DNA from: Mariniphaga sp.
GTDB lineage: Bacteria; Bacteroidota; Bacteroidia; Bacteroidales; Prolixibacteraceae
Length of the DNA: 64,000 nt
NCBI GenBank assembly: GCA_019429205.1
Contig: JAHYIT010000002.1
Span: 61,511 to 125,510 of the forward strand
Reading direction: 5' to 3'
Under the pieces are notes generated by a model that saw only the letters and a program-made list of their open reading frames with translations, ran no database searches and was not told the DNA's origin. A program made the translations under genes and the position numbers. The first letter of the stretch is position 1. Each line of letters starts with the position of its first letter. Positions 10,572 through 18,798 of this stretch are shown piece after piece.

Positions 10572-10817
10572 TCATTTAAATTTCAGATTGGGATACTTTG
10601 CACTTGCTTCGTTTATAACATCCAAATGCTCCACCAATTTACTTTCTTCACTTTGCTCTAATGCTTCCTCAATTGCCTTTTTTTCAAGATAATTTAATTT
10701 ATAAACGGCATTGGTATCCAACAAAGCGATAAATTTATGATACAGATTTTCAAGGTCGGCTTTTGGAAGACGATCTATTTTCCTGAACAATTCCAATTTT
10801 ATTTCTGCGGCATTCAT
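10572..10817 (-). CDS. uncharacterised 81-residue protein
   Basis: I do not recognise a named family. The protein is helical and charged, with the pattern KKAIEEALEQSEESK in the middle and an ending SAKYPNLKFK. Small proteins of this look often occur in toxin-antitoxin-like settings, but no toxin partner is visible. A truncated relative with the same C-terminal half lies at 24202-24384, just outside the other end of the lanthipeptide locus. It overlaps the aberrant tail of the upstream ORF by 68 bp. Confidence 0.6.
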   Translation of the reverse strand: MNAAEIKLELFRKIDRLPKADLENLYHKFIALLDTNAVYKLNYLEKKAIEEALEQSEESKLVEHLDVINEASAKYPNLKFK

Positions 10818-11208
10818 AGCTCAAATTTTGATATCCAAAGATAATTAATTCAATTAAAAAAACGGTATTTAGTCCATGACATCGGGTTGCAGGTAATGCG
10901 GGAATTTTGGCATAGTTCTGTTTTGAAGGCAAAAGATCTTCCGCGTTAAAAGGTTTTTCACTGTATTCATGTTCTTCAAACCATTTTTCAGAACCACACC
11001 TTAAACATTGTTTTGAACCTTTTGCTGATTCAGCGTTTAATTTTTCCCTATAATATCTGTTTAATTCGCTAATTGACAGGTTTCTGTATTTGATTTCTTC
11101 GTTGATTTTTTGTTTTGAATTTTCCAACAATCCCTGGTACCTGTACCGAACTAAAATTGCCAGTTCGTGGTCGGTTAGGCTGCGTATAAAATTATCGAAT
11201 TTGTTCAT
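10750..11208 (-). CDS. uncharacterised protein with a zinc-knuckle motif, C-terminus disrupted
   Basis: Residues 1 to about 95 look like a real protein (MNKFDNFIRSLTDHELAIL, then CLRCGSEKWFEEHEY, a single CxxC half-site). After residue 96 the frame runs through the 44-bp duplicated exporter fragment (10871-10914) and then antisense-like filler that overlaps the next gene, so the natural C-terminus has been lost. A second CxxC that would complete a zinc ribbon is missing. I call this a truncated gene whose end was replaced in a rearrangement. Function unknown. Confidence 0.5.
   Translation of the reverse strand: MNKFDNFIRSLTDHELAILVRYRYQGLLENSKQKINEEIKYRNLSISELNRYYREKLNAESAKGSKQCLRCGSEKWFEEHEYSEKPFNAEDLLPSKQNYAKIPALPATRCHGLNTVFLIELIIFGYQNLSYECRRNKIGIVQENRSSSKSRP
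10869..10913 (-). pseudogene. remnant of a second exporter gene (first 14 codons)
   Basis: Reads MPKFPHYLQPDVMD then TAA, against MPKFPHYLQPDAMDCGPTC in the intact exporter at 10414. The copy keeps the ATG and stops just before the catalytic Cys would occur. It lies in a different frame from the ORF that overlaps it. It is best explained as a scar of duplication or recombination at the exporter's 5' end. Confidence 0.8.
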
Positions 11209-11233
11209 TCAATTTATTTTATTTTTTCGAAAA

Positions 11234-12100
11234 CTACAGTAATAAAATACTTTCACAATCCTTTCTGAATAACCTGTCAAAGCTCAATAAAAATCCTGGG
11301 AATCCATAAAACAAAGACATATTTTCAAAATAATCAACATTTCCTTTTTTCTTTTGATAATTTTTAAAATCCCCATAACACCATGTCAAATAACTTGGCG
11401 ATTCATCATCAGACACTGTTCCAGGGAAATAATATGAATCATTAGAATTTTTAAAACTTAGCAATTCTTCCAATAAATCTATTAGTAAAGAATCTACCAA
11501 ATTTTCTCCTTGTTCTTTCAATAATAACAAAATTAATATAACGCCGGTAATACCATGAGGAGTTCCCAAATTAATATTGTTTTTATTGCTGTCAATATAA
11601 TAATTGGGCCTAATACCTTTTTCTCGTTCATACAAACAGTCGATATATGATTTGGTTATTTTCTTATTTAAACGGTCTTTCTTCAAAAAATAAAATAAAA
11701 TACCCGATGCTCCCCTAAAATAGTCCAAATCTTTATTATACAACATCAGATGATAACACGTTTCAAGTTCTGTTTCAAAATCGTTTAGCCACTCATCAAT
11801 ATTATCAAACAAATTAAATTTTTTAAGCACGTTAATCATCCAACCAAGACCAGCAAGGCCGTATCCCAAAGAAAAAAAACTAACAGGTTTACTTATAATT
11901 TTATTGGTTATAGTATAAATTTCACCTTTATTTTCTCCTGAATGTATATAACGTTGAATACAACAAAGCAATGTACCGGTACAACCTTTTACTATCCCAA
12001 TAAAGTCATCTTTCTCCTGAAGTGGCAACTTATCATACAAAACTCTGAAATCATTCAAAAAATAATTTTGACTGTATTCATCTATTTCAAAATATAGCAT
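11234..12100 (-). CDS. LanC-like lanthionine cyclase, internally deleted
   Basis: LanC enzymes add Cys thiols to dehydroamino acids using a Zn2+ held by two Cys and one His. This 288-residue protein has the toroid repeats (SLGYGLAGLGW, YFRGASGILFYF, NLGTPHGITGVI with His182) and the first Cys ligand in TWCYGD (Cys241). It then jumps almost at once to a C-terminal MSLFYGFPGFLLSF. Compared with the intact LanC at 21084 it is about 95 residues shorter after WCYGD and lacks the CHG motif, so two of three zinc ligands are gone. It is probably inactive as a cyclase or a partner protein. It follows precursor 1 by 92 bp and is very AT-rich. Confidence 0.8.
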   Translation of the reverse strand: MLYFEIDEYSQNYFLNDFRVLYDKLPLQEKDDFIGIVKGCTGTLLCCIQRYIHSGENKGEIYTITNKIISKPVSFFSLGYGLAGLGWMINVLKKFNLFDNIDEWLNDFETELETCYHLMLYNKDLDYFRGASGILFYFLKKDRLNKKITKSYIDCLYEREKGIRPNYYIDSNKNNINLGTPHGITGVILILLLLKEQGENLVDSLLIDLLEELLSFKNSNDSYYFPGTVSDDESPSYLTWCYGDFKNYQKKKGNVDYFENMSLFYGFPGFLLSFDRLFRKDCESILLL

Positions 12101-12192
12101 TTATCAATCTATTACATTCCCTGTCGTTATCCTAAAATCGACTTTAACAATTTAAGTTTTCTATTAATTGTTTAATAATGAAATAAAAGATA

Positions 12193-12423
12193 TTATTCAG
12201 TAATTAAACAACCTCCATATAACACTACCTGGGAATTTCCAACAGGTTCATAATAAAAATTATCGCATTCAGGAGCATAAGGACCATCACTATTTCTTTC
12301 CAATAATTCACCAAACACCGTAACCGTGGTGAATGTTCCGCCTCTGACAAGATTCATTTTTTCTTCTGAAAGTTTTGTAATTACTTCTTTCTTCAATTCC
12401 AGTTTTTTTAATTTTCGTTCCAT
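12193..12423 (-). CDS. class I lanthipeptide precursor 1 (GG-leader natural product precursor)
   Basis: 76 residues. The leader, residues 1-29, has the Bacteroidota pattern LKKLELKKEVITKLS and ends LVRGG, the cut site for a C39 peptidase. The 47-residue core is rich in Thr/Ser (TFTTVTVF at its start) with only two Cys, the second in LYGGC near the C-terminus, so at most two (methyl)lanthionine rings are possible. The YGGC motif is shared with precursor 2 at 23050. It lies directly upstream of the deleted LanC and downstream of the TraB/GumN-like gene. Assignment as a RiPP precursor is strong; ring topology is unknown. Confidence 0.88.
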   Translation of the reverse strand: MERKLKKLELKKEVITKLSEEKMNLVRGGTFTTVTVFGELLERNSDGPYAPECDNFYYEPVGNSQVVLYGGCLITE

Positions 12424-12514
12424 GTTTCTTTTTTTTTAATAGTTAATACATACTCAAAAATACAAATACCCCAAATTCATAAAAATCATATGTGTTTTTT
12501 ATATTTTTTTCTGC

Positions 12515-13492
12515 TTACTTAATTGGTTTTACTACATAGCCTTCATCTTTTAATAGATTGATAAGTCCATTCTTCCCTGGCAAATGCCCTGCACCAACCA
12601 TAATAAAGGCAGGGGTTTTCCGAATAGAATACAAGATTTTATCCATCCAAAAAATATTTCGTTTTACAAACAAAGTATTATAAAACAGTTCAGACTTTTC
12701 TTTTTTTAATAATTTCGGGTGAAAAATCCATTTTTCAACTTGTGACAAGTCCTGCTCATAATAAGCCTGCACCATTTTTTTTGAAATATCCATTAAGGAA
12801 TCCTGCTGTAACTCCATAATTGATTGAACCAGCTCTTTTGCTTTGAATTGCAGATCATCTGAAGAAAAGAGAATACGATAATCCCTTAATCCCAACTGTT
12901 CCATCTTTTCTTCAGAATCCAATTCAATTATTGGGTAGGATTTTTCCTGTGCTAATCTCATCAACTTAGAGTCTATGCTTACGTGTCTATTGTTGATGAT
13001 CTTAAGAAAAGGATTTACTTTTGCCCATTTTTGGGATTGTCTTTTAATCATTCCCAACTGTAAGCTCGTAATAAGAGCATTGGGGTTTAAATTTACCTTT
13101 TCTGAAAGGCAATTAAAATAGATTAAACAGACAGAATCCAGTACCGCTAATTCTTTTTCATCCAATAAATCTTTGTAAGTAGTGTCCGGTGGTAAATATA
13201 TATTTACGGGTTTTAGGGAATCCGACTTCCTCGGTCTGGTAAAATCAGATTCAACAACAAACTGTTTTACAGAATTGAAAGCTTCAAAAACACCTGGAAT
13301 ACTATCCAGAAAGTGCTCGCTCATTCCATGATTTGTCCCAAACAAGTACGATGGTTTCTGTAATCCGTTCCCTGAAATTTCCCATAATAATCCACCTTCT
13401 ATGCTCCCACTTTTACTACAAGAACAAATCACAAAATATATTAATATACCTTCAACAATTAATTTCCAATATGCAAAATGTGACTTTGTCAT
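12515..13492 (-). CDS. TraB/GumN-family lipoprotein-like protein
   Basis: About 325 residues from the ATG at 13492 (MTKSHFAYWK); a TTG at 13507 would add five. There is a hydrophobic signal (LIVEGILIYFVICSCS) with a possible lipobox Cys. Family marks are GLLWEISGNGLQKPSYLFGT near the N-terminus and IMVGAGHLPGKNGLINLL near the C-terminus, both typical of GumN/TraB (Tiki-like) proteins, some of which are metalloproteases. It sits between the HTH-gene remnant and precursor 1, so it may act on or protect against the peptide outside the cytoplasm; that role is inference from position only. Confidence 0.8.
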   Translation of the reverse strand: MTKSHFAYWKLIVEGILIYFVICSCSKSGSIEGGLLWEISGNGLQKPSYLFGTNHGMSEHFLDSIPGVFEAFNSVKQFVVESDFTRPRKSDSLKPVNIYLPPDTTYKDLLDEKELAVLDSVCLIYFNCLSEKVNLNPNALITSLQLGMIKRQSQKWAKVNPFLKIINNRHVSIDSKLMRLAQEKSYPIIELDSEEKMEQLGLRDYRILFSSDDLQFKAKELVQSIMELQQDSLMDISKKMVQAYYEQDLSQVEKWIFHPKLLKKEKSELFYNTLFVKRNIFWMDKILYSIRKTPAFIMVGAGHLPGKNGLINLLKDEGYVVKPIK

Positions 13493-13538
13493 TTCGAAAT
13501 TCTTCAATCAATTTTTTTATTTCAAAGATAATTCCTTT

Positions 13539-13559
13539 GAGTGCCACATGGTGGCACTC
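13539..13559. repeat. hairpin GAGTGCCAC-ATG-GTGGCACTC
   Basis: A 9-bp perfect inverted repeat with a 3-base loop. A 7-bp version of the same hairpin (GTGCCAC-ATG-GTGGCAC) occurs at 23607-23623 in the same position relative to the HTH gene. No T-run follows on either strand, so it is not a simple terminator; an operator or RNA element is possible. Confidence 0.85.
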
Positions 13560-13565
13560 TGAAAT

Positions 13566-13646
13566 TTAAAGTGATTTTAAATAATACACTTGAGTTTTTC
13601 GGTCAAATTCAATTGTTAGGTTATCCGTTTCTATTAAAGAAATAGC
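13566..13646 (-). pseudogene. remnant of the small HTH gene (C-terminal end)
   Basis: The minus strand reads ETDNLTIEFDRKTQVYYLKSL and stop, nearly the same as the end of the intact HTH protein at 23632 (TDNLEIEFDRKTQAYYLKSF). The homology is gap-free and extends through the hairpin next to it. The N-terminal HTH part is absent, so this is a fragment. Confidence 0.8.
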
Positions 13647-13685
13647 TAACATCTTTTATTAACGAAAACTGGCATAGGAAAAATA

Positions 13686-14411
13686 CTACTGTAAATATAG
13701 AGGTTTCCACCCATAGCTTATAAGTTTTTTGACAAATAGCATCCTTTTTACGTAGTGTTCTGGCCTGCGGCAGAGAGAATAGTCATCAGGAAGTTCTTCT
13801 TTGTTTACTAATGTTTCAACATCTTCATTAATTGGAAGCAGATAGCAGGAAAGATTTTCATAAAATTTGAGTGAAACACATAATAATATATCATCTTCGG
13901 GTAATTCATCATAAAAATAATTTAAATGCCACCTAAAGCGAACTATATTATATAAATATTTTGTTTTGACAAAATAAGCCCTGATAATAATGTCGGCCTC
14001 TACAAAAATATCTTCCAGAGGGACGTATTTCGGTCTATATATTCCATCCTGGTCAATTATCCTACCCAATTGTCCTAAAATACCAAAATTTTTTAATTGC
14101 CCGGCACATTTATAATAATACTTTAAACACCTACATCCGGGAAGCATGTCATCATAAATGAAAAAAGCATATTCGTGGTCGAATGCAGAAAGTGGAAGGT
14201 ATCTGCTATAGGCACCAAGATTGTGAGACCATCGATAAAGACGATCGATCCTTCCAATGGTATCTTTATCTAAAGCAAATACTTCTTCTATGTGACAATC
14301 GCATAGTGTTATTGTACATTGAATAGATTGATTACGAAGTGAAGTAACAATTTTTGATATATTGTGAGGCCTTTCCCAATTAATTAATACTACTTCAATC
14401 TTATTTTTCAT
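13686..14411 (-). CDS. GT2-like glycosyltransferase
   Basis: 241 residues with the layout of a GT-A fold family 2 enzyme: IEVVLINWERPHNISKIVTS at the N-terminus (nucleotide-binding strand) and YAFFIYDDMLPG, an Asp-Asp pair in the place of the DxD metal site, near residue 88. No membrane segment is seen. It is the last gene of the module that holds LanB and lies 22 bp after the C39-like ABC gene. With the UGT-type gene at 16535 it makes two glycosyltransferases in one lanthipeptide cluster. The sugar donor and acceptor cannot be told from sequence. Confidence 0.7.
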   Translation of the reverse strand: MKNKIEVVLINWERPHNISKIVTSLRNQSIQCTITLCDCHIEEVFALDKDTIGRIDRLYRWSHNLGAYSRYLPLSAFDHEYAFFIYDDMLPGCRCLKYYYKCAGQLKNFGILGQLGRIIDQDGIYRPKYVPLEDIFVEADIIIRAYFVKTKYLYNIVRFRWHLNYFYDELPEDDILLCVSLKFYENLSCYLLPINEDVETLVNKEELPDDYSLCRRPEHYVKRMLFVKKLISYGWKPLYLQ

Positions 14412-14433
14412 TATCAGCAGTTTAAATTTAATA

Positions 14434-16407
14434 TTACTCGATACTTTTCTCTTTCAAACTTCCATTTTCCAACAATAGTAAATTATCTGCCTTTAAAGCA
14501 AAGTCCCGGTCACCTGTAAACACGACAATAATCATTTCCTTTTTCAGGTTTTGAAATAATTTTTCACAAAAATCCTTCATCGCTTTATCCATAAAAACAA
14601 AGGGCTCGTCGAGCAAAAGAATTTGCGGTTTCCGGTAAAAGGCTGCGGCTAAAGCTACCAGTTGTTTTTGACCTGCTGACAATTTATCAGCACGCGTTGC
14701 ATAACCATCCGGAAATTTTTCAAAAAATTGGTCGAAACCGGTTTTCTTACAAAATGAGATTACTTTTTCAGGCTCAAAGAGCTTATTTCCCCACCCCATA
14801 TTTTCAATTACCGTTACACTAAAAAGCTGAGTTGGTTGAACAACTGATAAAACGGTCTGCCTCCATGTATAATCGTCGAGACTATCCCAGCTTTGGTTGT
14901 TAATTGAAATTTCTCCTGAGTCAAACGACAAAAGCCGGTTCAATACGGAAACAAGCGTACTTTTTCCTGTTCCGGCATTTCCGTAAATAAGATTTAATTT
15001 TCCCCTTTCAATTTGAACATTAACGTTATTAAAAACAGGTAACCGGCCGGGAAAAGAAAAAGCCAGGTTAATCAGGTTCAGCTTTTGTACGACTTTCACA
15101 ACAGGACGCGCATCCTGCTCCGGGTTAACTTCCTTTGCTGATTCGTTTTGTTCTGTCCCGGAATACAGGTAATTAAACGAACAAACCATGTTCAAAGCAC
15201 CAAAACCTATGTCGGTAAGTTTTAATAAACAACCAAAAAACGCCAGCAACCATCCGGTCAATTCAATCCTATTTAAATTGCCGGGGATATTTACAACCGG
15301 TACAGCCACCAGAATCATAAAAGAAATTACGCCAGAAATAATCACCAGGTTAAAAACATGGTCTTTATGACTTTTCAGGGCTAACATAACTCTAAAAAAA
15401 TAACTCAATCTATTAATCATTGTTTCAGAAGAATTTTTTTCTCCGTTCATCCTTTTAATCAACACCAGATTATCAATACAGTCGTTTATCAAATCCGTTT
15501 CCCGGGCATGTACCTGGTATTGTTCCAGGTTCATTTTTATTACTTCTTGATGTTTCAAAAGGAAGGCCACCAGCGCTGGAATTGTCAACAGCGTGATAAA
15601 CACGCCCAACCAACCGGAAAACATAATGATTTTTGCGGCTGAAAACAGAAAGACCAAAACTACAAAAGGGAAGTTGCAAACGGCATTAAAGATTCCCTTT
15701 GAAAACTGGTTTATTGCCTCAACAAAGGAAGTTGTCTTCCCTGCTGAAAGTTGTTCTTTTATATAACTGCTGCGAAAAATATACGCCGTTACCATTTTAT
15801 ACCATTCGGAGGCTAAGCTTAAAACGCCCCGCTTAGTTATGCCATTGCGGACCTTGACCCACAGGAACATTACAATCAGTAAAACAAAAACATACAGAAA
15901 GATTATCGAAAACTGGCGGAAAGCGGGTATTGAAAAATACCTGGCCGTTTCGCGAAATACCTGCGATGCCAAAACAATAAAGATTACAGCCGCCAAAAAA
16001 CTTATACAAGCCATAAAAATAAATACCCGCCGGTGGCTCTTTAACACCTCGTACAGCCACAGCTGTTTTTGCAACCTTTTTATTTTTTCGGTTTTAAAAG
16101 TAACAAGAGGTTCCATAGTCATCAACGCCTTCGATTTCCAGATGGCTTCCAGATCGCTTTCACGCATTTCCAAAATACCCCAGGCGGGATCGCCAACAAT
16201 AAATTTCCCGTTTTGCCAGCCATACAAAACAAAAAAATCCTCAGCGCCTTTGTCCCTGGTTATGTGCAAAATCACCGGTTTTTCAGTTTCCTTCAGATAA
16301 TTGATATTTGCTTTATAACCTTCGGCCAGAAATCCTTCGGAGCGAGCGGCCTTACACAGGCCAAACAAACTGATATTTTCATTAGAAGCGCCGCTGTTTT
16401 GTAACAA
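14434..16407 (-). CDS. ABC transporter with degenerate C39-like domain (5' end interrupted)
   Basis: The frame is open from 16518 but its first usable start there is TTG at 16407. The frame's only ATG (16533) is followed by MEPG and a TAA at 16521-16519. Codons between 16518 and 16407 encode real C39 sequence (IPAGLACIASVIKFYGGNIS). In this domain the catalytic Cys is Ala, and the catalytic His is replaced (GAEDFFVLYGW); the Asp in VGDPAWGILEM stays. Membrane segments run about 110-400, then Walker A GNAGTGKST (476), signature LSAGQ (576) and Walker B LLLDEP (601); the H-loop His is Gly (FTGDRDFA). It cannot cut leaders. It resembles C39-like-domain exporters such as HlyB, or is a decaying gene. 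Confidence 0.8.
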   Translation of the reverse strand: MLQNSGASNENISLFGLCKAARSEGFLAEGYKANINYLKETEKPVILHITRDKGAEDFFVLYGWQNGKFIVGDPAWGILEMRESDLEAIWKSKALMTMEPLVTFKTEKIKRLQKQLWLYEVLKSHRRVFIFMACISFLAAVIFIVLASQVFRETARYFSIPAFRQFSIIFLYVFVLLIVMFLWVKVRNGITKRGVLSLASEWYKMVTAYIFRSSYIKEQLSAGKTTSFVEAINQFSKGIFNAVCNFPFVVLVFLFSAAKIIMFSGWLGVFITLLTIPALVAFLLKHQEVIKMNLEQYQVHARETDLINDCIDNLVLIKRMNGEKNSSETMINRLSYFFRVMLALKSHKDHVFNLVIISGVISFMILVAVPVVNIPGNLNRIELTGWLLAFFGCLLKLTDIGFGALNMVCSFNYLYSGTEQNESAKEVNPEQDARPVVKVVQKLNLINLAFSFPGRLPVFNNVNVQIERGKLNLIYGNAGTGKSTLVSVLNRLLSFDSGEISINNQSWDSLDDYTWRQTVLSVVQPTQLFSVTVIENMGWGNKLFEPEKVISFCKKTGFDQFFEKFPDGYATRADKLSAGQKQLVALAAAFYRKPQILLLDEPFVFMDKAMKDFCEKLFQNLKKEMIIVVFTGDRDFALKADNLLLLENGSLKEKSIE

Positions 16408-16518
16408 TCTCGAAAGGGAAATATTTCCACCGTAAAATTTAATTACCGAGGCAATACAAGCTAATCCGGCCGGAATTTGATTATTGGATTTTATAAAAGT
16501 GGATTTTATTTTCCGAAG

Positions 16519-16533
16519 TTATCCTGGTTCCAT
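16519..16533 (-). other. ATG and in-frame TAA at the 5' end of the C39-like ABC gene
   Basis: ATG at 16533 comes one base after the stop codon of the upstream glycosyltransferase, a typical coupled start, and is in frame with the ABC gene. Codon 5 is TAA (16521-16519), after which the frame is open to the end. No other ATG, GTG or TTG precedes 16407. Confidence 0.85.
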
Positions 16534-16534
16534 G

Positions 16535-17896
16535 TCAAAAGGCAATTATCCGGTTTACAATTTCAATTATTTCATCCGAATTGTTTTTCTTTTTGAATTT
16601 ATCCCTCATATCCGTCACATTCTTTTTAAAAAAATTGTAACCCGATTTTATACGGTTCAGTTTTCCCGAGATTGTTTTTGCGGAATCTTTATTTATCCGC
16701 CCTCTCAACCCGAACCCGTGATAAACCACCCTGGCCGAGTTTCCGGGTTGGTCCCAGTCGGGCGACAATGGATAGACCAGCATCGGAACAGCGTTAAAAA
16801 CACATTCCGTAATACTGTTCATCCTGCCATGTGTAACCATTACATGGCAATACTGTAAAAGGTCAACCTGCGGGACATATTCATAAACAAAGAGATTTTC
16901 AGGAACAGGCAGCAATTGGTTAATATCGAAATCTTTTCCGGTGGAAAGGATAAACAAAAACCCCGGATTCATCCGGGCAACGCGCGACATTTTCAGGAAA
17001 AATTTTCTCACCTTCTTTTTATACCCCGCAGTTACGGTACCAAGTGAACAATAAACAACAAAACCATCCCCGGATTTCCTTACCTCTTTAAGTCTAACGA
17101 GCAACGGGAGATAACGCGGTAACGTAATCTGCCCTTCGCGTTTAATTTCGGTTAAAGGGCCTATACGGAACACGCTTTCTTTTTCGGGATGGGGAAAATC
17201 GAACGCTGCGGGGGAAATGATTAAACGCGGAAAACCTTTCACCCCGATTCCAAATGAACGGGCAAGTTCAATCCTTTTTTTGATTTCGATTCCGTATTCA
17301 TTGCAAACCTTAACATACAATGAAAAGCTGTCGCGGCCAAATGAAAGTATCCTGTCCGACTGTTTGTTTAAATAATACTTTAACAATTTTACCTGCCAGA
17401 GCAAACCGCACAAAAATGCGTTTAAAATGCCCGACACAGGCATAGAATAAGAGGTAAACGGCGGCAACCCTGCTATTTTGCGTGTGTCGGGTTTCGTCTG
17501 AAACAATATTACCGGTATATCAAGTTTTTCATATAAGAAAGCTTTTATTGATGTTTGCTCGTCAAGCAAAACCAAATCAGGCATAATCTCAGAAACTGAT
17601 GCACAAAATTCTTCGATGTTCTTTTTTAATTTGTCCGATGCTGAGGGGTACAAAACATCATACAGATAATCCAGAAAATACTTTATTTTTGCAGCCCTGT
17701 TCGTAAAATTTATAGAAACAACCGGTACAGCCGGCAGTAAAATGAAAGGAAACCCGAATTTTTCAATGCCGGCTTTTAAACCTAAAGTGCTCCCGTAATA
17801 TACATCATAACCCGATTTTTTCAAGAGGTTAGCCATTTTAAGGGTGGCGTGAAAATGCCCGCGGGCGGGTAATATATCGATGAGGATTTTAGGCAT
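16535..17896 (-). CDS. UGT/MGT-type (GT1, GT-B) glycosyltransferase
   Basis: 453 residues. The N-terminal half shows the acceptor-side start ILPARGHFHATLKMANLLKK. The C-terminal half has the UGT donor motif: FVVYCSLGTVTAGYKKK, then VTHGRMNSITECVFNAVPM and YPLSPDWDQPGNSARV, equivalent to the family's THGG...E...DQ..NA. The catalytic-type His is in GHFH. Such enzymes glycosylate small molecules and some natural products. It starts inside the 3' end of the elimination-domain gene (8-bp overlap) and ends 1 bp before the ABC gene's ATG, so it is part of the same transcript. Decoration of the lanthipeptide is inferred from position. Confidence 0.85.
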   Translation of the reverse strand: MPKILIDILPARGHFHATLKMANLLKKSGYDVYYGSTLGLKAGIEKFGFPFILLPAVPVVSINFTNRAAKIKYFLDYLYDVLYPSASDKLKKNIEEFCASVSEIMPDLVLLDEQTSIKAFLYEKLDIPVILFQTKPDTRKIAGLPPFTSYSMPVSGILNAFLCGLLWQVKLLKYYLNKQSDRILSFGRDSFSLYVKVCNEYGIEIKKRIELARSFGIGVKGFPRLIISPAAFDFPHPEKESVFRIGPLTEIKREGQITLPRYLPLLVRLKEVRKSGDGFVVYCSLGTVTAGYKKKVRKFFLKMSRVARMNPGFLFILSTGKDFDINQLLPVPENLFVYEYVPQVDLLQYCHVMVTHGRMNSITECVFNAVPMLVYPLSPDWDQPGNSARVVYHGFGLRGRINKDSAKTISGKLNRIKSGYNFFKKNVTDMRDKFKKKNNSDEIIEIVNRIIAF

Positions 17897-18797
17897 CTAA
17901 ACTCAATGTAACCGAATTATATTTTAAACGGGCCACCTGCGATTTGTAAAATTTGCTCAAAAAATAATAAATTACAAATTCGTGCATCCGCTGTTTGGTG
18001 CGGAAAAGCCGGTTAAAGTGCATGTGTACCAGGCTGCTTAACAAATTATTCAACGGCATTTCCAAATCATTGCTTTTTAAACCGTTCAACACATTTTGAA
18101 TGACCGGGCCTGCCTGTTGTGAGTACCACTCAATATGCTTAATTCCTGGAATGTTTTTATCTTCACCATCTGTTTTTAATATTTTTTCCAATCCTGCCAT
18201 TTCCTGCCTGTATTTTTTGTCCAATTGTATTTTCATCGGTTTATTCAGGTTAAACTCAGTTGAAAAACTATTGCTGTTGGCCTCACAGAATCTGCTTTTT
18301 TCCTGCAATGTCAACCCAAATAAGTCAATCAAAGTATTTGCATATTTTACACCCCAAAGCCACCGATGTAAATCATTATCGGAATTTTCCGTTTCTTTCA
18401 GGTAATCCAGGATAGCAATACTGTCGATACAAAACAGCGTTTCCATCTCCGAAATGGTACTTCTCCCGTACCTTTCCAGTTCCCTGTTGTAGGTATCGGT
18501 GCAAACATTCCAAATCAACCTGTTTTCTACATAGGGTTTTATTATTTTATTAAAGCGTTGAACTACTTCTGTAAAGTTTGGCTCTCCTGAAAGACGAAAC
18601 CTTACTCGAAGATGATAATCAGGGTCGGCGTACCGGATAAAAAAGAATTTATCGATGACCTGTTCCTGTAGCAATTCACCAACCAATAAATGAATCTCAT
18701 TTATCAGGATGGATTCCAACGTTTTGGGGCCGGAATAAATTTTAAAATAAAGCCACTCGTCGCCAATCATAAATTTTCGCTGTAAGCTCCCCATCAT
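17889..18797 (-). CDS. lantibiotic dehydratase C-terminal (glutamate elimination / thiopeptide-type) domain protein
   Basis: 302 residues beginning MMGSLQRKF followed by IGDEWLYFKIYSGPKTLES, the signature of the thiopeptide-type bacteriocin biosynthesis domain (SpaB_C). It also has FFIRYADPDYHLRVRFRLSG, the strand that carries the Arg residues of the elimination site, and ELERYGRSTISEMETLF. In NisB this domain removes glutamate from glutamylated Ser/Thr to make dehydro residues. Here it is a separate gene starting one base after the stop of the LanB N part (TGAtATG), a split also seen in some Bacteroidota clusters. It overlaps the UGT-type gene by 8 bp. Confidence 0.88.
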   Translation of the reverse strand: MMGSLQRKFMIGDEWLYFKIYSGPKTLESILINEIHLLVGELLQEQVIDKFFFIRYADPDYHLRVRFRLSGEPNFTEVVQRFNKIIKPYVENRLIWNVCTDTYNRELERYGRSTISEMETLFCIDSIAILDYLKETENSDNDLHRWLWGVKYANTLIDLFGLTLQEKSRFCEANSNSFSTEFNLNKPMKIQLDKKYRQEMAGLEKILKTDGEDKNIPGIKHIEWYSQQAGPVIQNVLNGLKSNDLEMPLNNLLSSLVHMHFNRLFRTKQRMHEFVIYYFLSKFYKSQVARLKYNSVTLSLDA

Positions 18798-18798
18798 A

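Noticed and set aside
15839..16300. 153-codon plus-strand ORF opposite the C39-like ABC gene
   Set aside because: Antisense to coding sequence with clear ABC-protein motifs; no support of its own.
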